Source of the DNA: Daphnia carinata | Lineage: Eukaryota; Arthropoda; Branchiopoda; Diplostraca; Daphniidae | Direction of reading: 5' to 3' | DNA: 64,000 bases | Assembly (NCBI RefSeq): GCF_022539665.2 | Contig: NC_081333.1 | Location: 9,360,971-9,424,970, forward strand | Part shown: positions 12,349-24,427 of the stretch, piece after piece | How positions within the stretch are numbered: position 1 is the stretch's first letter | Layout of the letters: the number at the start of each line of letters is the position of its first letter | Program-made: the position numbers and the translations under genes | The notes under the pieces: generated by a model | What the model saw: only the letters and a program-made list of their open reading frames with translations | What the model was told of the DNA's origin: nothing | The model's database searches: none

Positions 12349-14105
12349 AGGTCACTTTTTCATTTCAGTTTCGATTTTTTAAACTAATATTCATTTTTTT
12401 TTTTAATATTCAGCTGGCGGATTGGTAAAGATTGTTTTTTGATGCTGGTGTGTTCTTGCACACAATATGTTGTACATAAATTTGCCTTCTTTCGCTGTTC
12501 CTTAATGTTAATTGATCAAACTAAGCTTTGCGCTGTAGTGTGCAGTCTCATTTAATTCGAAATTCGTTTTTCAGTTTATTAACAAATATTTCGTGTAATG
12601 ATCATTAAACAAGGTTATGGAATAAAATATTCGTAGTTTGCAATAATTTGTCTTCAAGGTTGACTTTCAATATGGAATGCGGTATTTTGATTACTCCCGT
12701 GAAGCTTACTGGCAGTGTAACTTGAAATGAAAAAAAAAAAAAAAAGATTTACAAATTCATTATATAAATTTTTTTTTAATTTGAAGCAAACTGTTGCATT
12801 GGCGATGCGTGAGATCCCATTTGACATTTGTATCCAGTATACTCGAGAATATGGCAGCCATTTCCTAAAAAAAAACATTAATCGCCTGTGAAAAAGAACA
12901 ATTATAAAATTTCTTTAAAATCTAAGAAATTTAATAAAGCCGGTTGCGATTCTTTTCTCTTTAGCGATTTGTGGGTCCTCAAAAGGACCCTTTAAAAAAA
13001 AAGGGGGATGACACAGAGATGGATGGACAAAGTCATATGGAAAGAGCGAAATGACAAAAAAATCGACATAACTGGAGCAATTTCAAGAGTTGTTTTTTTT
13101 TGTTGTTGTTGCATGAGGAAATAGAAAAGACAAAATTTAAAAAAAAGAGGAAAAAGAATGCTTTCTGGAAACAAAATGAAAAGATGGAGGAACAAAAAAA
13201 AAAAGAGATGCAAAATCATTACAAATCACAAATCAAGTATATAACGTTCGATTGCAGCGAAATGATGAGGCTTTAAGGGTGGGGGGCGAGAGACACGATC
13301 CTTTGTTTGGAGGAGGAACTTGGGTTTTATCACAATCCTCTTTAAACAAATTAGCGACTGGCAAGCGGCCCACACGATAGCCATTAACCACCGTTACTGA
13401 CTTTGGGACATAAAACAAGTAAGAGAGAAAAAAATTTGGCATTCACACCGATGCTGAAAGATGGGGTGATTCTTACTAGATGAACAATGAGCATTCACAC
13501 TCTTCTTCACATCCGACATAGCTTTTGTTTTTGTTTAAAAATAGAGGCTCGAACGCCCTAAATCTTCTGATCAAATACACATAGGTAGGGATGGGGTGAT
13601 AAACACGCTTTGTACTCTACCATTATTTACAATTTTGTAAGAAATTTTTCGACAGAGCGAGTGAGGATCAGCCAATTGACCATTTCTTTAGCTTAATTTT
13701 CTTTCCAGCTGACAAAGTTTCCCTGATGCCAGCAGCTTTGCGTTCTTGTCTCCTATTCAAAGGTTCGTCGTTTTCAAATCTATGGCAAAATTTTCTCTGG
13801 GCTAGACTATAGAAATGTGGTCTCCGCTGCAAGTTATACAAAGGTGACCCTCAATCGTTCGAACAAGAGGTGAGGGAGATGGTGGAGGGGATACAAACAC
13901 TTTGATACTTTTTTAATTGTAAATTGTCAGCCTTTGTTCCAAAATCCAATTCAAATTCCAAGGTCTTTAACGAATGCACTATTCCGTTCGTTTTCTTTTT
14001 TGTAAAGAGAGCATTCGGTGGGGAAGGGGATGGGGCGAGATGGAGGTGATGACGACGTGTGCTATGTGAGAGTAGGGTATATAGGAATTTGATGATTGTG
14101 CATTC
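12349..14105. other. 3' UTRs of PRC1 (+) and PNRC-type gene (-)
   Basis: The convergent 3' ends of two genes. No exon is seen. It contains a hairpin-forming gggtcc/ggaccc pair near 12972-12990 and several A runs. Confidence 0.5.
12621..12626 (+). terminator. Poly(A) signal of PRC1
   Basis: AATAAA about 270 bp after the PRC1 stop, followed by a GT/T-rich stretch. It is a canonical signal in the expected place. Confidence 0.6.
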
Positions 14106-14561
14106 TTAGGCCTTGATGTTGAGGAGCATCTTCAATTGATTGGATATTTCTTGGAACTGTTCTTTGTGGTATGTAGCATTTGAGGTGGTCCAGTGAGGTG
14201 GAGGTTTAGGAAGACTGGCCGCCGCTGGAGCCTCACTGAATTTTGCACCCGCATAGAATAGCCCATTGGTTGATGGTGATGCTCGGTTGGGACTTGATTT
14301 GGAAGAGGTGTATGAGTGTGAGCGAGGGCTACCAGATTGGACGCTTCTTGGTGAACCATAGCGTCTTCTTGCACCAGATTCAGGAATGGCAATCGGCTGA
14401 GCAGTAGGTGTCCTGCTTGCCCTGTTAGGGGTCACAGCCGCAGAGGACTGGCTTGAAATGGCCATGTCCTCTATGGGATTGCCCGTGGACGTCGAGCAGG
14501 CACGGCCCCGTCTAACTCCACCGTTGTTAAGGCTACTCTTGGCAGTAACCATGATTCTCAT
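14106..14561 (-). CDS. Proline-rich nuclear receptor coactivator (PNRC) family protein
   Basis: A single coding exon of 151 aa; the start is the ATG of MRIMVTAKSS. The frame stays open 27 bp further upstream but no earlier ATG occurs there. The C-terminus holds the PNRC signature: LFYAGAKFSEAP, then SLPKPPPHW, then a short helix (EISNQLKMLLNIKA). In PNRC2 the Pro-rich SLPKPP piece binds DCP1 in the decapping/nonsense-mediated decay pathway and the family also coactivates nuclear receptors. The N-terminal half is Ser/Arg rich and disordered. Size agrees with vertebrate PNRC2 (about 140 aa). A 5' UTR exon ending at 14702 with a consensus donor lies upstream on the minus strand. Confidence 0.85.
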   Translation of the reverse strand: MRIMVTAKSSLNNGGVRRGRACSTSTGNPIEDMAISSQSSAAVTPNRASRTPTAQPIAIPESGARRRYGSPRSVQSGSPRSHSYTSSKSSPNRASPSTNGLFYAGAKFSEAPAAASLPKPPPHWTTSNATYHKEQFQEISNQLKMLLNIKA

Positions 14562-14810
14562 CACTTCTATCTTGATATTATTCAGCAAACAGCAAACAAG
14601 TATTTTTCTTCTCTTGGTTCCGAATCGACCTCAACTACATAAACATTTCAACTTTTTAAAAACAACTAAAAAAATTAATTTGCAACTATATGAGCGCTTA
14701 CCTGTTGATGAGATCACAAAACACAACGAAAAAGGCGAATATGGATGATAACGCGCAATACACACAAGTGGCCGTAAATATACAGGCTTGACGCCACCAA
14801 ACAAAGGAGC

Positions 14811-14821
14811 AAGATGGCGGC
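14811..14821 (+). promoter_or_regulatory. AAGATGGCGGC element (YY1-type)
   Basis: The 11-mer matches the classic YY1/Pho core found near transcription starts of housekeeping genes. It lies upstream of the PNRC-type gene. Motif match only. Confidence 0.4.
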
Positions 14822-15952
14822 GGGGACGCAACGGCGACCTGCTTGGGTTTTTCCACTACGCGATATATACGACGGGTATTGAATAGTAGATGGAGTTGAT
14901 GTGCTTGGGAGGAGAGAAAGGCAACGTTTTCTCTTACCGACGACACACAAACGAGAAAGAACTTTCTTCTCTCGTTGTCTTCTTCCTTCGAAACAAAACT
15001 GTTCTTCGAAAACAAGTTTGGTTCTAATTGCGCAATATTGCCCAATAAATGACTCGCTGAAAAATCTCTCTTACCCCTTTCTTGACAAATCGAATAGCAG
15101 TTAACCGTATTTCAAAAACGAATTTTACACAGGGGCTAAAAAAGAGAGGAACGAATCACAAAAGATTTTTTTTAGAAATTTCCTTGTCTTTTACAAAGGC
15201 TCTGACTTCGCGTCTAACGACTTAAACACTTCCCGGCTAACTGACTGAAGGTTGGCCAGCGGGCGCTTGGCTTGCGTCGATGGCCTACATGACGAGAAAA
15301 AAAATTCCCCAAGGCCGGATGTGCAGTTTTCAGAAGAACAAGGGATGGAGCTAATTTTTCCCTTATGGCAGAGCCACCTGGCGATCTTTGCTATTTCGTC
15401 ATAAATTATTAGTTTTCAACGCTAATGCGCCAACTTTTGCATTTCGAGGCTACTAAATAGAATTGGAACATTGTTTTAAAATAAACTTAACAACAATAAT
15501 TTGTGCATTTTTGATGTATTGTTTAATTTTCTTTGTCTATTAACGAATTTTCTAGATGGCGTTAGTCGACATCAAGCTTTTTCTCTTTGTCCCTCAGTAG
15601 CCAATGAGAATAAGGCTGGCAGGGATCACGTGATGTCTGACACACCAAGGAGAAAACAAGGACAACGTTGATTTTCTTATTATTCAAAAACGTACAAACA
15701 GCGAAGCAAGAAAGTATGATAGCTTATTCGCAGGTTCTCTATTTCGGCAAAAAAAAATTCCCCGGTGATCTGATTCAACTACTTCCAAAAAAAGAATGAA
15801 ATGAATACATGTTAAAGCCTGAGTAATGGTAGTTGTGCACACTAGCCAATGTCGAAATATTTTCCACCGTCATAGAAACAGGAGTGTGGGCTGATATTTC
15901 GAAAGCCCCTGGAGTCTCTCCTTTCCGCTCCCAACGTTGCCAAATGCTGCAC

Positions 15953-15963
15953 CAAGATGGCGG
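15953..15963 (+). promoter_or_regulatory. CAAGATGGCGG element (YY1-type)
   Basis: A second copy of the AAGATGGCGG core, same orientation, about 1.4 kb upstream of the RING gene's first coding exon. It may mark that gene's transcription start region. Confidence 0.4.
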
Positions 15964-16868
15964 TTGAAATAAGCTCCAGGCACCCTCCTCTGCCAGTAGA
16001 GATAGCACGGACTCATGGTTTTGGTTTCTCCCTGCGTCGAGCGCGCGAGTTCAGTCTTGGTCAGTAAGCTGCCGGAGGTAGTCGAAAGTGAGTTTTCGCG
16101 CGCCTGTGTGGAGTGTGTGTGTGCATCGTGCGGGCTACGTCACGCAGCTGGGCCATATCCAACTTGAAAATATCGAATGATTGCATATATATAGTTTTTC
16201 TCTGATTCATGAAACTCTCTGGACATGAATTGGTGTGTTGTGGATCGAATTGTTGAAGAATCATGATAAGTCGTTAGATCGACCGAGACCCAAAAGTGCA
16301 GTCTGTGCGAACCACGTTGTTGCCGCCATCGCCGCTAGTTTGTCGCTCGTCGAGCTTGGATATATATCTTTGTTCGTGCAGAACTTCAAGTTTATAGGAT
16401 AACATATTACCAATTGAGGTAAAGATAAAAAGAAAAGCATAAAATGTGATTGTTGAATTCAAAGTCTGACGTGAGAGCTACGTTTTTGCAGCATGAAAAT
16501 CGATTTCAGATGGAGGGATTCCGGTCCTGCGCTGCTTGCTTTGGGGGAAAGGTTCCTACTACACAACTTGGAAAGGGGAGGGAGAGAGAGAGAGAGAGTC
16601 TAGAAGGTGATGGCGGAAGGGTAGTACTAGAAGTAGTCATCGCAGATTGGGAATGCTAATCAAAATAAAGTTGTCTACGTTTCTTTCAAGTGGAAGTAGT
16701 CCTTTTTGGGTTTACTAAAATGTTGTGTTGTAGGATATAGAAAAGCGAAAGAAAAACTGGAAAATGTGAAAAGGAGCGCGCGGAAGAAAGCGCCTTTTTT
16801 CCACTCTCGCTTAGGCAACTTTCCCACTTGTATATCCAGCCATCCGCTTTTACTCCGCCCACCTCTCT

Positions 16869-16910
<42 letters not shown>

Positions 16911-17372
16911 TCGTCTCTGTATTCCGTCTTTTCTCTTCTCTCTCCCTGTATCCCGCCGTCTCTCTCTCTTCCTTCGTTTCTGGGTTCCCACCCGGAGGCT
17001 ATCTGGCTTCCAGCAGTGCAGGTGCAGGGCCCGGCAATTTGGCTCCGCCAGTGTTGACCAGAAAATCCTCCTTCTCCTCCTATTCCTCCCCTCTTTTCTC
17101 TGCCAAGAAAATATAATAAGACCCGAGGGTGTAGGGTGAACAAGTGGTGGTGGTTGGTAGAGAGAAGGTCTTTGAAAAAAAAAAAAAGGAAAATTACAAG
17201 ACAGAAACCCCCCAAAATAAATTAAATTTTATCTCATCCGGTCTGGTTCTCTCTTGCGTTTAAAAAAATAATATTATATATTAATCTTTTTTTTTCTTTC
17301 AACCGTTCTACTTTTTTTTTTTAGTTGAGGCCAATCTTCAAGAAAACAACTCTTAAAGCAATACAAATTTGA

Positions 17373-20300
17373 ATGGAGTCTTCCCACGTCGGAGGGTCGT
17401 CGGCGACCAACAACAGCAACGCCCGTTCGTCTCCTCTTGGACTTCGAACTCTGACCGGTAATTATCATTTTGACATTTAAATTACATATCTTTTGTGTAC
17501 GCATATTCCCTTTAGGAAGCAAAACATTGCACCGTGTTCCAGGAAGAGATTAAAATCTCTTTTGTTTTGAAATTTTTTGTTTTTTTTAAATATTTTTAAT
17601 CCCGAAAAAGATTCAGTCGTGGTCAGAAGGTCTAAAAATAGGGTTCCAAGATGTCGCTGGTTGTTTTTATCCCTGACCCGGGGGGTACTCTTGTGCCAAA
17701 AAGGGTGTACCCCAGACAAACTCAGACATAGTATAAAATGTTCCGCGATTGAATTCCTGGATATTGTGTTAAGCCTGAAAAAGGTTTTTTTTTCCCTTCG
17801 TGTGATATTCATCCCCACTGTGTCAAGAAGAAAAATTGGGGGTCTGCTAGGAAAATTACTGTTCGAAGATTTTTTCTTTTTTTAAAGAGGGGGTAGAAGC
17901 CTGGAGGGAGACTTAACCCTCGCGCTCCTCCCACTCTTTGTTAAAAATGTTTCTTTTGTGAACCCGGAAAAGCTTTGTACTTTTTTCAGTCCTAGCCGTT
18001 CGAAAAAGAAACTGTCAAAAAATCAGCGTAGTTGGTTGGTAACTTAAACTTGAAGATATTAAAATTTATCATCGAAAATAAAGTTGGACTATTTGATTGC
18101 CGAACCCCTTACCGTTGACGGTATAACATTTTTGAAATGTAATAATCCAGGAGGATCGTGCATACGGTAGCTGACGATAAATCAATTGATTGGATTAGAT
18201 ATGCCCTAGCAGGAAGCCTAAGCTTTATGCATATTAAATACAGCTTGAACGTTGGGTTCAGTTTCTAAAATAAAATTTCGAATCTAAATTTAAAGAACCA
18301 GAAAGAAAAAAAAGGGCTGCTGTCCGATAGGTTGTGTGAACTCTGACCTCAAGCCTCGTATTTCATGTCACCTGCACCCCCCCTGCATCCCCCGTTTCCC
18401 TCCTGCTGAAATAATTCTTTTCTGGTTTCACAAAAAGAAAAGAAAAATAAAGCAAAAAAAGAAGTCTTTTCAGTTTCTCCCAACCCCATCTCCTACCGAG
18501 TCCCTCCGCCAACCTCCTTTCTTTTCCTTTTTTTTTTTTTTTTTTTTTTTTTTGTATATCGACCCGCTCTCTCCCGACAATACGAAGATTGGGTACAAAA
18601 GGGAGCTGATGAATAGAAGTGGGTAGAGAAAGAGAACCCTCCTCATCCTCCTCCGGGGAAAATGCAGCAGCGAACGCACTAGGTACTTACTTACTACCCG
18701 GGGGAGGGCAGACACACATCGCTTAAATGCGCTATGTATTATGTATAAACGCAATCATCTTTAAATACGATATTCTTGATGTATTTAGAAAGAAAAACAA
18801 AATTCTTTAATTCTTTTTTCTTTTCGTTTCGTAGATTTGATTCCAGCAGCTGGTAGGCTCAGTCCTGTCCCATTCTATCGCGTTGCCAATTCAAGATCTC
18901 AGCAAGAAACCAAGGTAATAGAAAATTCAATAAATATAACAATTGGGAATAGTAGTAGTAGTCGTTGTTGTTGTTGTTGTAATAATAATAAATTCGGCAC
19001 AGATCAAATCGCCGAAAAAAAAACTTTTTATTGGATGCATGACGAGACAGAAAGCTCTTTCCGATGAACGTTTGTGAAGTTATTGATGGAGGACCCCCTC
19101 CTGTTTGAGCTAACAAGCGTTGCCAATGTGCGTACAACAAAAAAAAAAAGAGGAAGACGTAGGACCTATATAGCACTAAAATGTTACTAAAAAAGAAGAC
19201 GGCGGTGCTCTTAGAAATCCCCCCTCTTTCTTTGAAAAAAAAAATCCCGCCTCTGATACATACGAATTTTTATTAGTAGAGTGTGACTAAATTTTGAGAG
19301 ACCTCTCGATTTCGGATTTATTTTTTTTTCTCTTGTCGATCGAGAGGAAAAAGGGGTCCGCCCTTCAATTCGTTTTCTCTTTACAACCGGCATTGTAGTA
19401 ATACAATTTTTTTATGATGATGATCTCAAAAAAAAAAAACGGTACGACCCAATTTCGAGTCATCCCTTATTCAATTCAAAGTCGTCTAAAAACGAAGCAT
19501 AAGACTTATCTTATAATTCGAGATAAAAAAAAGACATTAAACTTAATTTTGTATTTTTCTTTTAAAAAATGATAACACGTAATAGGCGAGTACGAGTCCT
19601 AGTAGGAAAAGAGCTCGACTGGCCTCGGGAGGTGGAGGGGCGGTTGTGATGGGTAGCGGCGGCGGAGGGGGTGAGTCTCGCACTACGCCGTCCCCGCCAC
19701 TCTTGTCGGCGCCTCAGCCCGTTGTTGCACCATCGCCCCATCCCAGGGAGCGTGAGAATCACAATCCGCACGCTGGAGGTCCTGGCGTTCCTGGAGATCG
19801 CGAACGACGGAGGCACTCGTCTAGAAGTTCTGCCCGTTGCGTCCCCAGGTGAGTACTTGGTTGGAATGATTATGCTCGTTAAATTAAAAATCGTTCAATT
19901 TTAAATTTGATTTTAACGCGATGAAATGGATATCTGAAATTCTAGTCCGCATTTGAGACGGTGCCGGTACCGTGATGGCAACGGTGGAACTAGCGCTTCT
20001 AGCGGCGGCCAGAGACCAGGAGCTGGCCCGTCTCAACATCAGCAACAACAGCAACAGCCTCAACAACATTCGCCCGGCAACAGCGGCGCCAACAACGGGT
20101 CGGGTGGTAGCAATAACAACGGCGGCGGCCAGCAGCTCGCTGCCCAATCGGCGGCGGTGGCAGCAGCGGCGGCAGCGGCCGCGGCCGCCCTTCATTCGGC
20201 TTCCTCCCATCACAATAACCCGGGAATGGTGCTCGACTTGAGCCAGGTAATGCCCTTTCAGGGCTCATTCGTTATATTATACAACACATACAAATGTGTG

Positions 20301-20796
20301 TCTGGAGCGGATGCGTCTGTGTTGTTGTTGTTGCTAACCGGTCGATCCCCTTTTGCGCGACCTCCGCGCCATCTACCGCCTCGTTATTGAACATCAACCC
20401 TCGGAGCTTACCAGTGAAAATCCGACGTTTTTCCTTATCAGTTTGGCTATCTTCTTCGTCATTGTGGCCTAGAAAAGGAGTGGGTACCTTTAAAGTTAAA
20501 GTAATTTCGAGTCTAGAAAACAACTTTCCGGGCCAGGCAGACCAGCGGTGAAAACGCGCCAGAAGAAAAAGGCACGATCTTTTTTCGTTCTTTTTTTTTT
20601 TTTTTTTCTAGTTAGATTGTTATTCTGCACGATTCGAAAAAAAAAGAGATGGAGAGGGGTGGAGCTACGAAATGAAAACAATAATAGTACGTGTACTACG
20701 GCCCCAGAGAGGAGGAGGTGCAAGAATGCGTCTTTTGGCTCCGTTTCAAGGACGGGCCAACAAAACACGGAAGAGAGCCAAAAGATAGAAAGGGAG

Positions 20797-20844
<48 letters not shown>

Positions 20845-23800
20845 TGGATAACGGAGCTGTGTGGAAATCAGCTGACGAGGGGCGAAGTTTAAAAGAGAAG
20901 AGAAGTAAATAGAAGAAGGAAAGAAAACAAAAATACGAGTAGAAAGAGAGAGAGAGAACTGGATGTGCTCGTCTGTGTACTGCGCAGCTCCGGAGTTGTT
21001 GTCGATAGTCCCTTCTATGTTTCTCCCTCTGCGCTCAACTGCGCCGTCGCCGTTTTGTCCGTCGATCTGAAAGCGGAGCGGCCATTCCTCCAGCCCGTTT
21101 CATTCCACATGGATTTCGTATATGCGCGTGTGTGTGTGTGTGTGTGTGTATATATACATACACACACGGCATGACAGAGAGAAACGGATCGATGACGCCA
21201 TCGCTGCACGTTTGCACGAAACACAAACCCTAGGACCAATAATAATCATCAGGTCATCTGGTTTCCGCCACGGCAAGGCCAAATTTCAAATACTTTCAAA
21301 TTTTTCGCTCGCTTCATTTTTTTTTCTCGTAGCGTCTTTAAAACAAACGCATTTTTATGCGAGGCAATCTCGATAAGATAAGACCGAAAGAATTTCTGCC
21401 CTGAATCGAGGGAGTAACGAAAGGAAATCTGGTTAATTTGATGAGACGGGGTGGGCAGGATGTCACTGACGTAGTCGCTGCCAAAAAGGAAGTAGCACAG
21501 TGCTGCGCAGTAAGATATGAGCAGCAAACGAAAAAAAAAAAGAAGATAAAAAGGCAACGTCAGTGAGAGGCAGCCGCACGGTAATGGCTTCAACTGTGGG
21601 TGTAGTTTTGTGTCCGTAAGGTCCCCCCCCCCCCCTTGTATTCAGAACCTTGGCCCAGGAACGAAGAAGGAGCCACAATCGTGTGTTGGTGGCCGACTAG
21701 TCCGTTTCGTTTTGTTGTGTACATCTTTTTTTCGTGCAGGGGACCGTGATGTGTTTAAATATAATGTGGGTTGAATGTTGTTCCAGTTGTTGGTGACCTG
21801 TTAAAACAAGAGATTCCGTCCTGACGGGGACACAACTACACCGATAGGCGCAAATACTTTATTTTGTATTCGCCTTGTCGTAAAGTCGGAATTTAAATTC
21901 GGAATGTCCTCTCCTGTTTCTATTTTGGCAGGATTGAATTAAGGAATTTCGATCTTTTTTTTTTTTTATTGGTGGTGTATGTGGTGTGTTCTCTGTTCAT
22001 TCTACTACTACTCTGCCTCTTCAAGGACGTCATAGGCAAACCCGCCCTTCTCTCAGCCCACACCTCCCCCCTCCCGCCACCCGAAAAGTGTGTCGTCGAT
22101 CGATTCCGTTTTCTCTGCTTCTCCGTGTGTGTTGTGTGTGCGCGCTCCGCTAGTGCCCGCCGCCGCCATCAGTAAGGGTTCCTTTCTCCTCCGCTCCATC
22201 CCGATGATTGTCTCCGTGTGCGATCTCTGTAACAATATCATCGTCATACAGAACTGGCTATGCTGATCTGCGCCATGCCCTACACCCGACACGGTGTCGA
22301 TACGGGGGCAGTGAGTGTCCTTTCCCTCATTACGGTAGGCCATTTCGGCCCCCCCAAACCTCCTTTTCTTTTTTTATTTTTAAATCCAGCTCCGCTATTT
22401 GTATTGTTTGGTTTTCATCTATTGCACAATATATTTCTAACGAATAAATAATTATTTTCACAGGTCCCCGTCTCGATTCCGGTCAACCTGCCGCCCCAGT
22501 TGAATTCGTTGTACTCGGCTGCTGCGGCGGCCGCTGCGGCAGCGGCCGTGGCGGCCCACGGTCCCGGTAACCACGGCAATCACGGTCCACTACCTCCTCT
22601 GTGCACGAGCGCTAGCGGTGGAGGTGGTGGCAGTAGCGGCGGAGGCCCGCATCACATGTCTCAGAATCCCAATTGCCATCAGCAAGTCCATCACCAAGCT
22701 CTGTATGGCTGCACTGGCGGCCATCAGCACCACCTGCCGGCCTCTACGCAACTCCACCAGCTGGCCTCTTGCTTGCCTCCTCCTCCGCCGCCTCCTCCAC
22801 AACACCAGCATCATCAACACCACCCGCACCATCACCCTTACACGCCCATCTACCACCACCATCATCACCATCCGCACCACCATCACCACCATCACCACCA
22901 GTTGGCCGGCCATCCTTTAGCCGGTCCGTCACAGGGCCATCAGCCTTTACAGGTTACCTCGCTCGGCGTTGGCATCGGCGTGGGCGTCGGTGTAGGAGTC
23001 GGCGTCGGTATGGTCCAGCCGGCTCACAACCAACCCCCCTTTGCTCACGTTCCTCCGCCAACATTGCTCCAGCAGCGGACAGCAGAGTCGGACTACCGCC
23101 GAGCTGCTGCCGCCGCCGCTGCCGCAGTCGGTCCATCCGCCTACTCTCAGGCTGGATCCTTCAACCCTATGCCTCTCAATCCCGCAGCTTCCTCTATCGC
23201 CTCTTCATCTTCCTCTTCCTCAACCTCATCCTACGGCCACGTCCGTCAGCAGCAACAACAGCAGCAGCAACAACAACAACTCTCCCTCCACCACCAACAA
23301 TCCATGTCGTCCTTGGCCTCCAGCGGAGGAGGACGGCTGTCGCTCAACAACCAAGGGGGGTACACCATTACGGGCCATTCGAATCCAGGTGCCACTCAGA
23401 ACCATCCAGGTCTCAATCAACTCCAAGGCCATCCCTTCTTCGTCCACGACGGTCTCCTGCACCATCACCACCACCACCATCAGCAGCAGCAACAGCGTTT
23501 GCGAAGAAGTCGCCAAAACAACAACAACAACAACAATAACAATAATAACAATGGGATGATGGCTGCTGGAAGCAGTAATTCCGGCTCAGCCGCAGGTTCG
23601 TCCTCATTAGGAGCTTCGTCTTCATCCAGCGCGTCCATCGCGGCAGTAGCGGCCAATGCGGCCACGGTGGCATCCATGTCGGCTGCGGCCGCAGCTGCAG
23701 CTGCTAGAAGAGTATGGCGATCAGGACCGACAACCGTTCCACCTCCGTATCCTGGATTCCTGCTCTCTTTCTTGTAAGATTTTTTGATTTTGAAATATGT

Positions 23801-24427
23801 GTTTGAGTTGGACGTTAAAAATAATCGCGCTTTAAAAAAAATGTAGGGCAATGTTGTCTAATCCGCCGCTGAATTATGGACCCGATTTGGGAGCAGCATC
23901 CGCCGATCCCGTCGAGACTGAAAACTACGAAGCTCTTCTCAATCTGGGTAAGGATACAGTTGTTTTCGATAATATTGCCGGTTATACGTTGTTTGAATGG
24001 CTTCAGAAATAAATAACATTTTCGTGCGTTTTCTTTTAATAGCCGAACGGTTGGGCGAAGCGAAGCCCCGAGGATTGGCCCGGACGCAGATCGATCAGCT
24101 GCCGTCGTATCGATTTTCTGGCGAGATCGAAGAAGGTGGTCAGAGCACTTGCGTCATTTGCATGTGCGAATTCGAGACTCGTCAGACGCTTCGTGTTTTG
24201 CCCTGTAGCCACGAGTATCACGCCAAATGCATCGACAAATGGCTCAAGGTAAATTGCATTGATCCACACACACAGCGCGGGGTGTCCCAGTTATTGATCG
24301 CTTCCCTTCCCCATTTGTTATTTAGCTTAATATTTAAATTTTACTTTTTTTTTTCATTTGACAGTCGAATCGTACCTGTCCCATTTGTCGTGGCGATGCA
24401 TCGGAATTCTTTCACAGTCTGGAATAG
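17373..24427 (+). CDS. RING-H2 E3 ubiquitin ligase, RNF38/RNF44 type
   Basis: Eight coding exons: 17373-17457, 18835-18914, 19586-19848, 19946-20246, 22464-23773, 23847-23947, 24043-24248, 24365-24427 (802 aa). The C-terminus is diagnostic: ENYEALLNLAERLGEAKPRG, then a RING-H2 with CVIC, PCSHEYHAKC and CPIC (C3H2C3 zinc ligands all present), ending EFFHSLE. This matches vertebrate RNF38/RNF44 closely; SPSRKRARL near residue 60 corresponds to the basic segment of that family. The middle (about residues 240-670) is greatly enlarged by Ala, His, Gln, Asn, Pro and Ser homopolymers and a Gly-Val alternating stretch. Family members are nuclear or cytosolic ligases. The join of exon 4 to exon 5 (DLSQ to VPVSIPV) follows family alignment; a cassette exon in the 2.2-kb intron is not excluded. 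Confidence 0.88.
20801..20842. repeat. (GA)n microsatellite
   Basis: About 21 uninterrupted GA units in the large intron of the RING gene. Confidence 0.95.
21128..21168. repeat. (TG)n-(TA)n-(CA)n compound microsatellite
   Basis: TG units run into TATATA and then CACACA, so the tract is nearly self-complementary and can form a hairpin. It sits in the same RING-gene intron. Confidence 0.85.

Larger units (their letters stand above)
14562..17372. other. Divergent promoter region: PNRC (-) and RING gene (+)
   Basis: It contains the 5' UTR intron and promoter of the PNRC-type gene (donor on the minus strand at 14701) and the upstream region of the RING-finger gene. The first coding exon of the latter begins after an acceptor at 17323-17324. 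A (CT)n tract lies at about 16880-16906 and a short GA tract near 16580. No other gene is seen. Confidence 0.45.

Noticed and set aside
16686-17215. Arg/Glu- and Ser/Leu-rich ORFs on both strands
   Set aside because: They arise from the (CT)n/(GA)n low-complexity tract.
22258-22310. Possible extra RING-gene exon (LAMLICAMPYTRHGVDTGA) between an acceptor and a GTGAGT donor
   Set aside because: Its entry phase does not match the preceding exon, and the direct join of DLSQ to VPVSIPV agrees better with the family. It could be a cassette exon but was left out.
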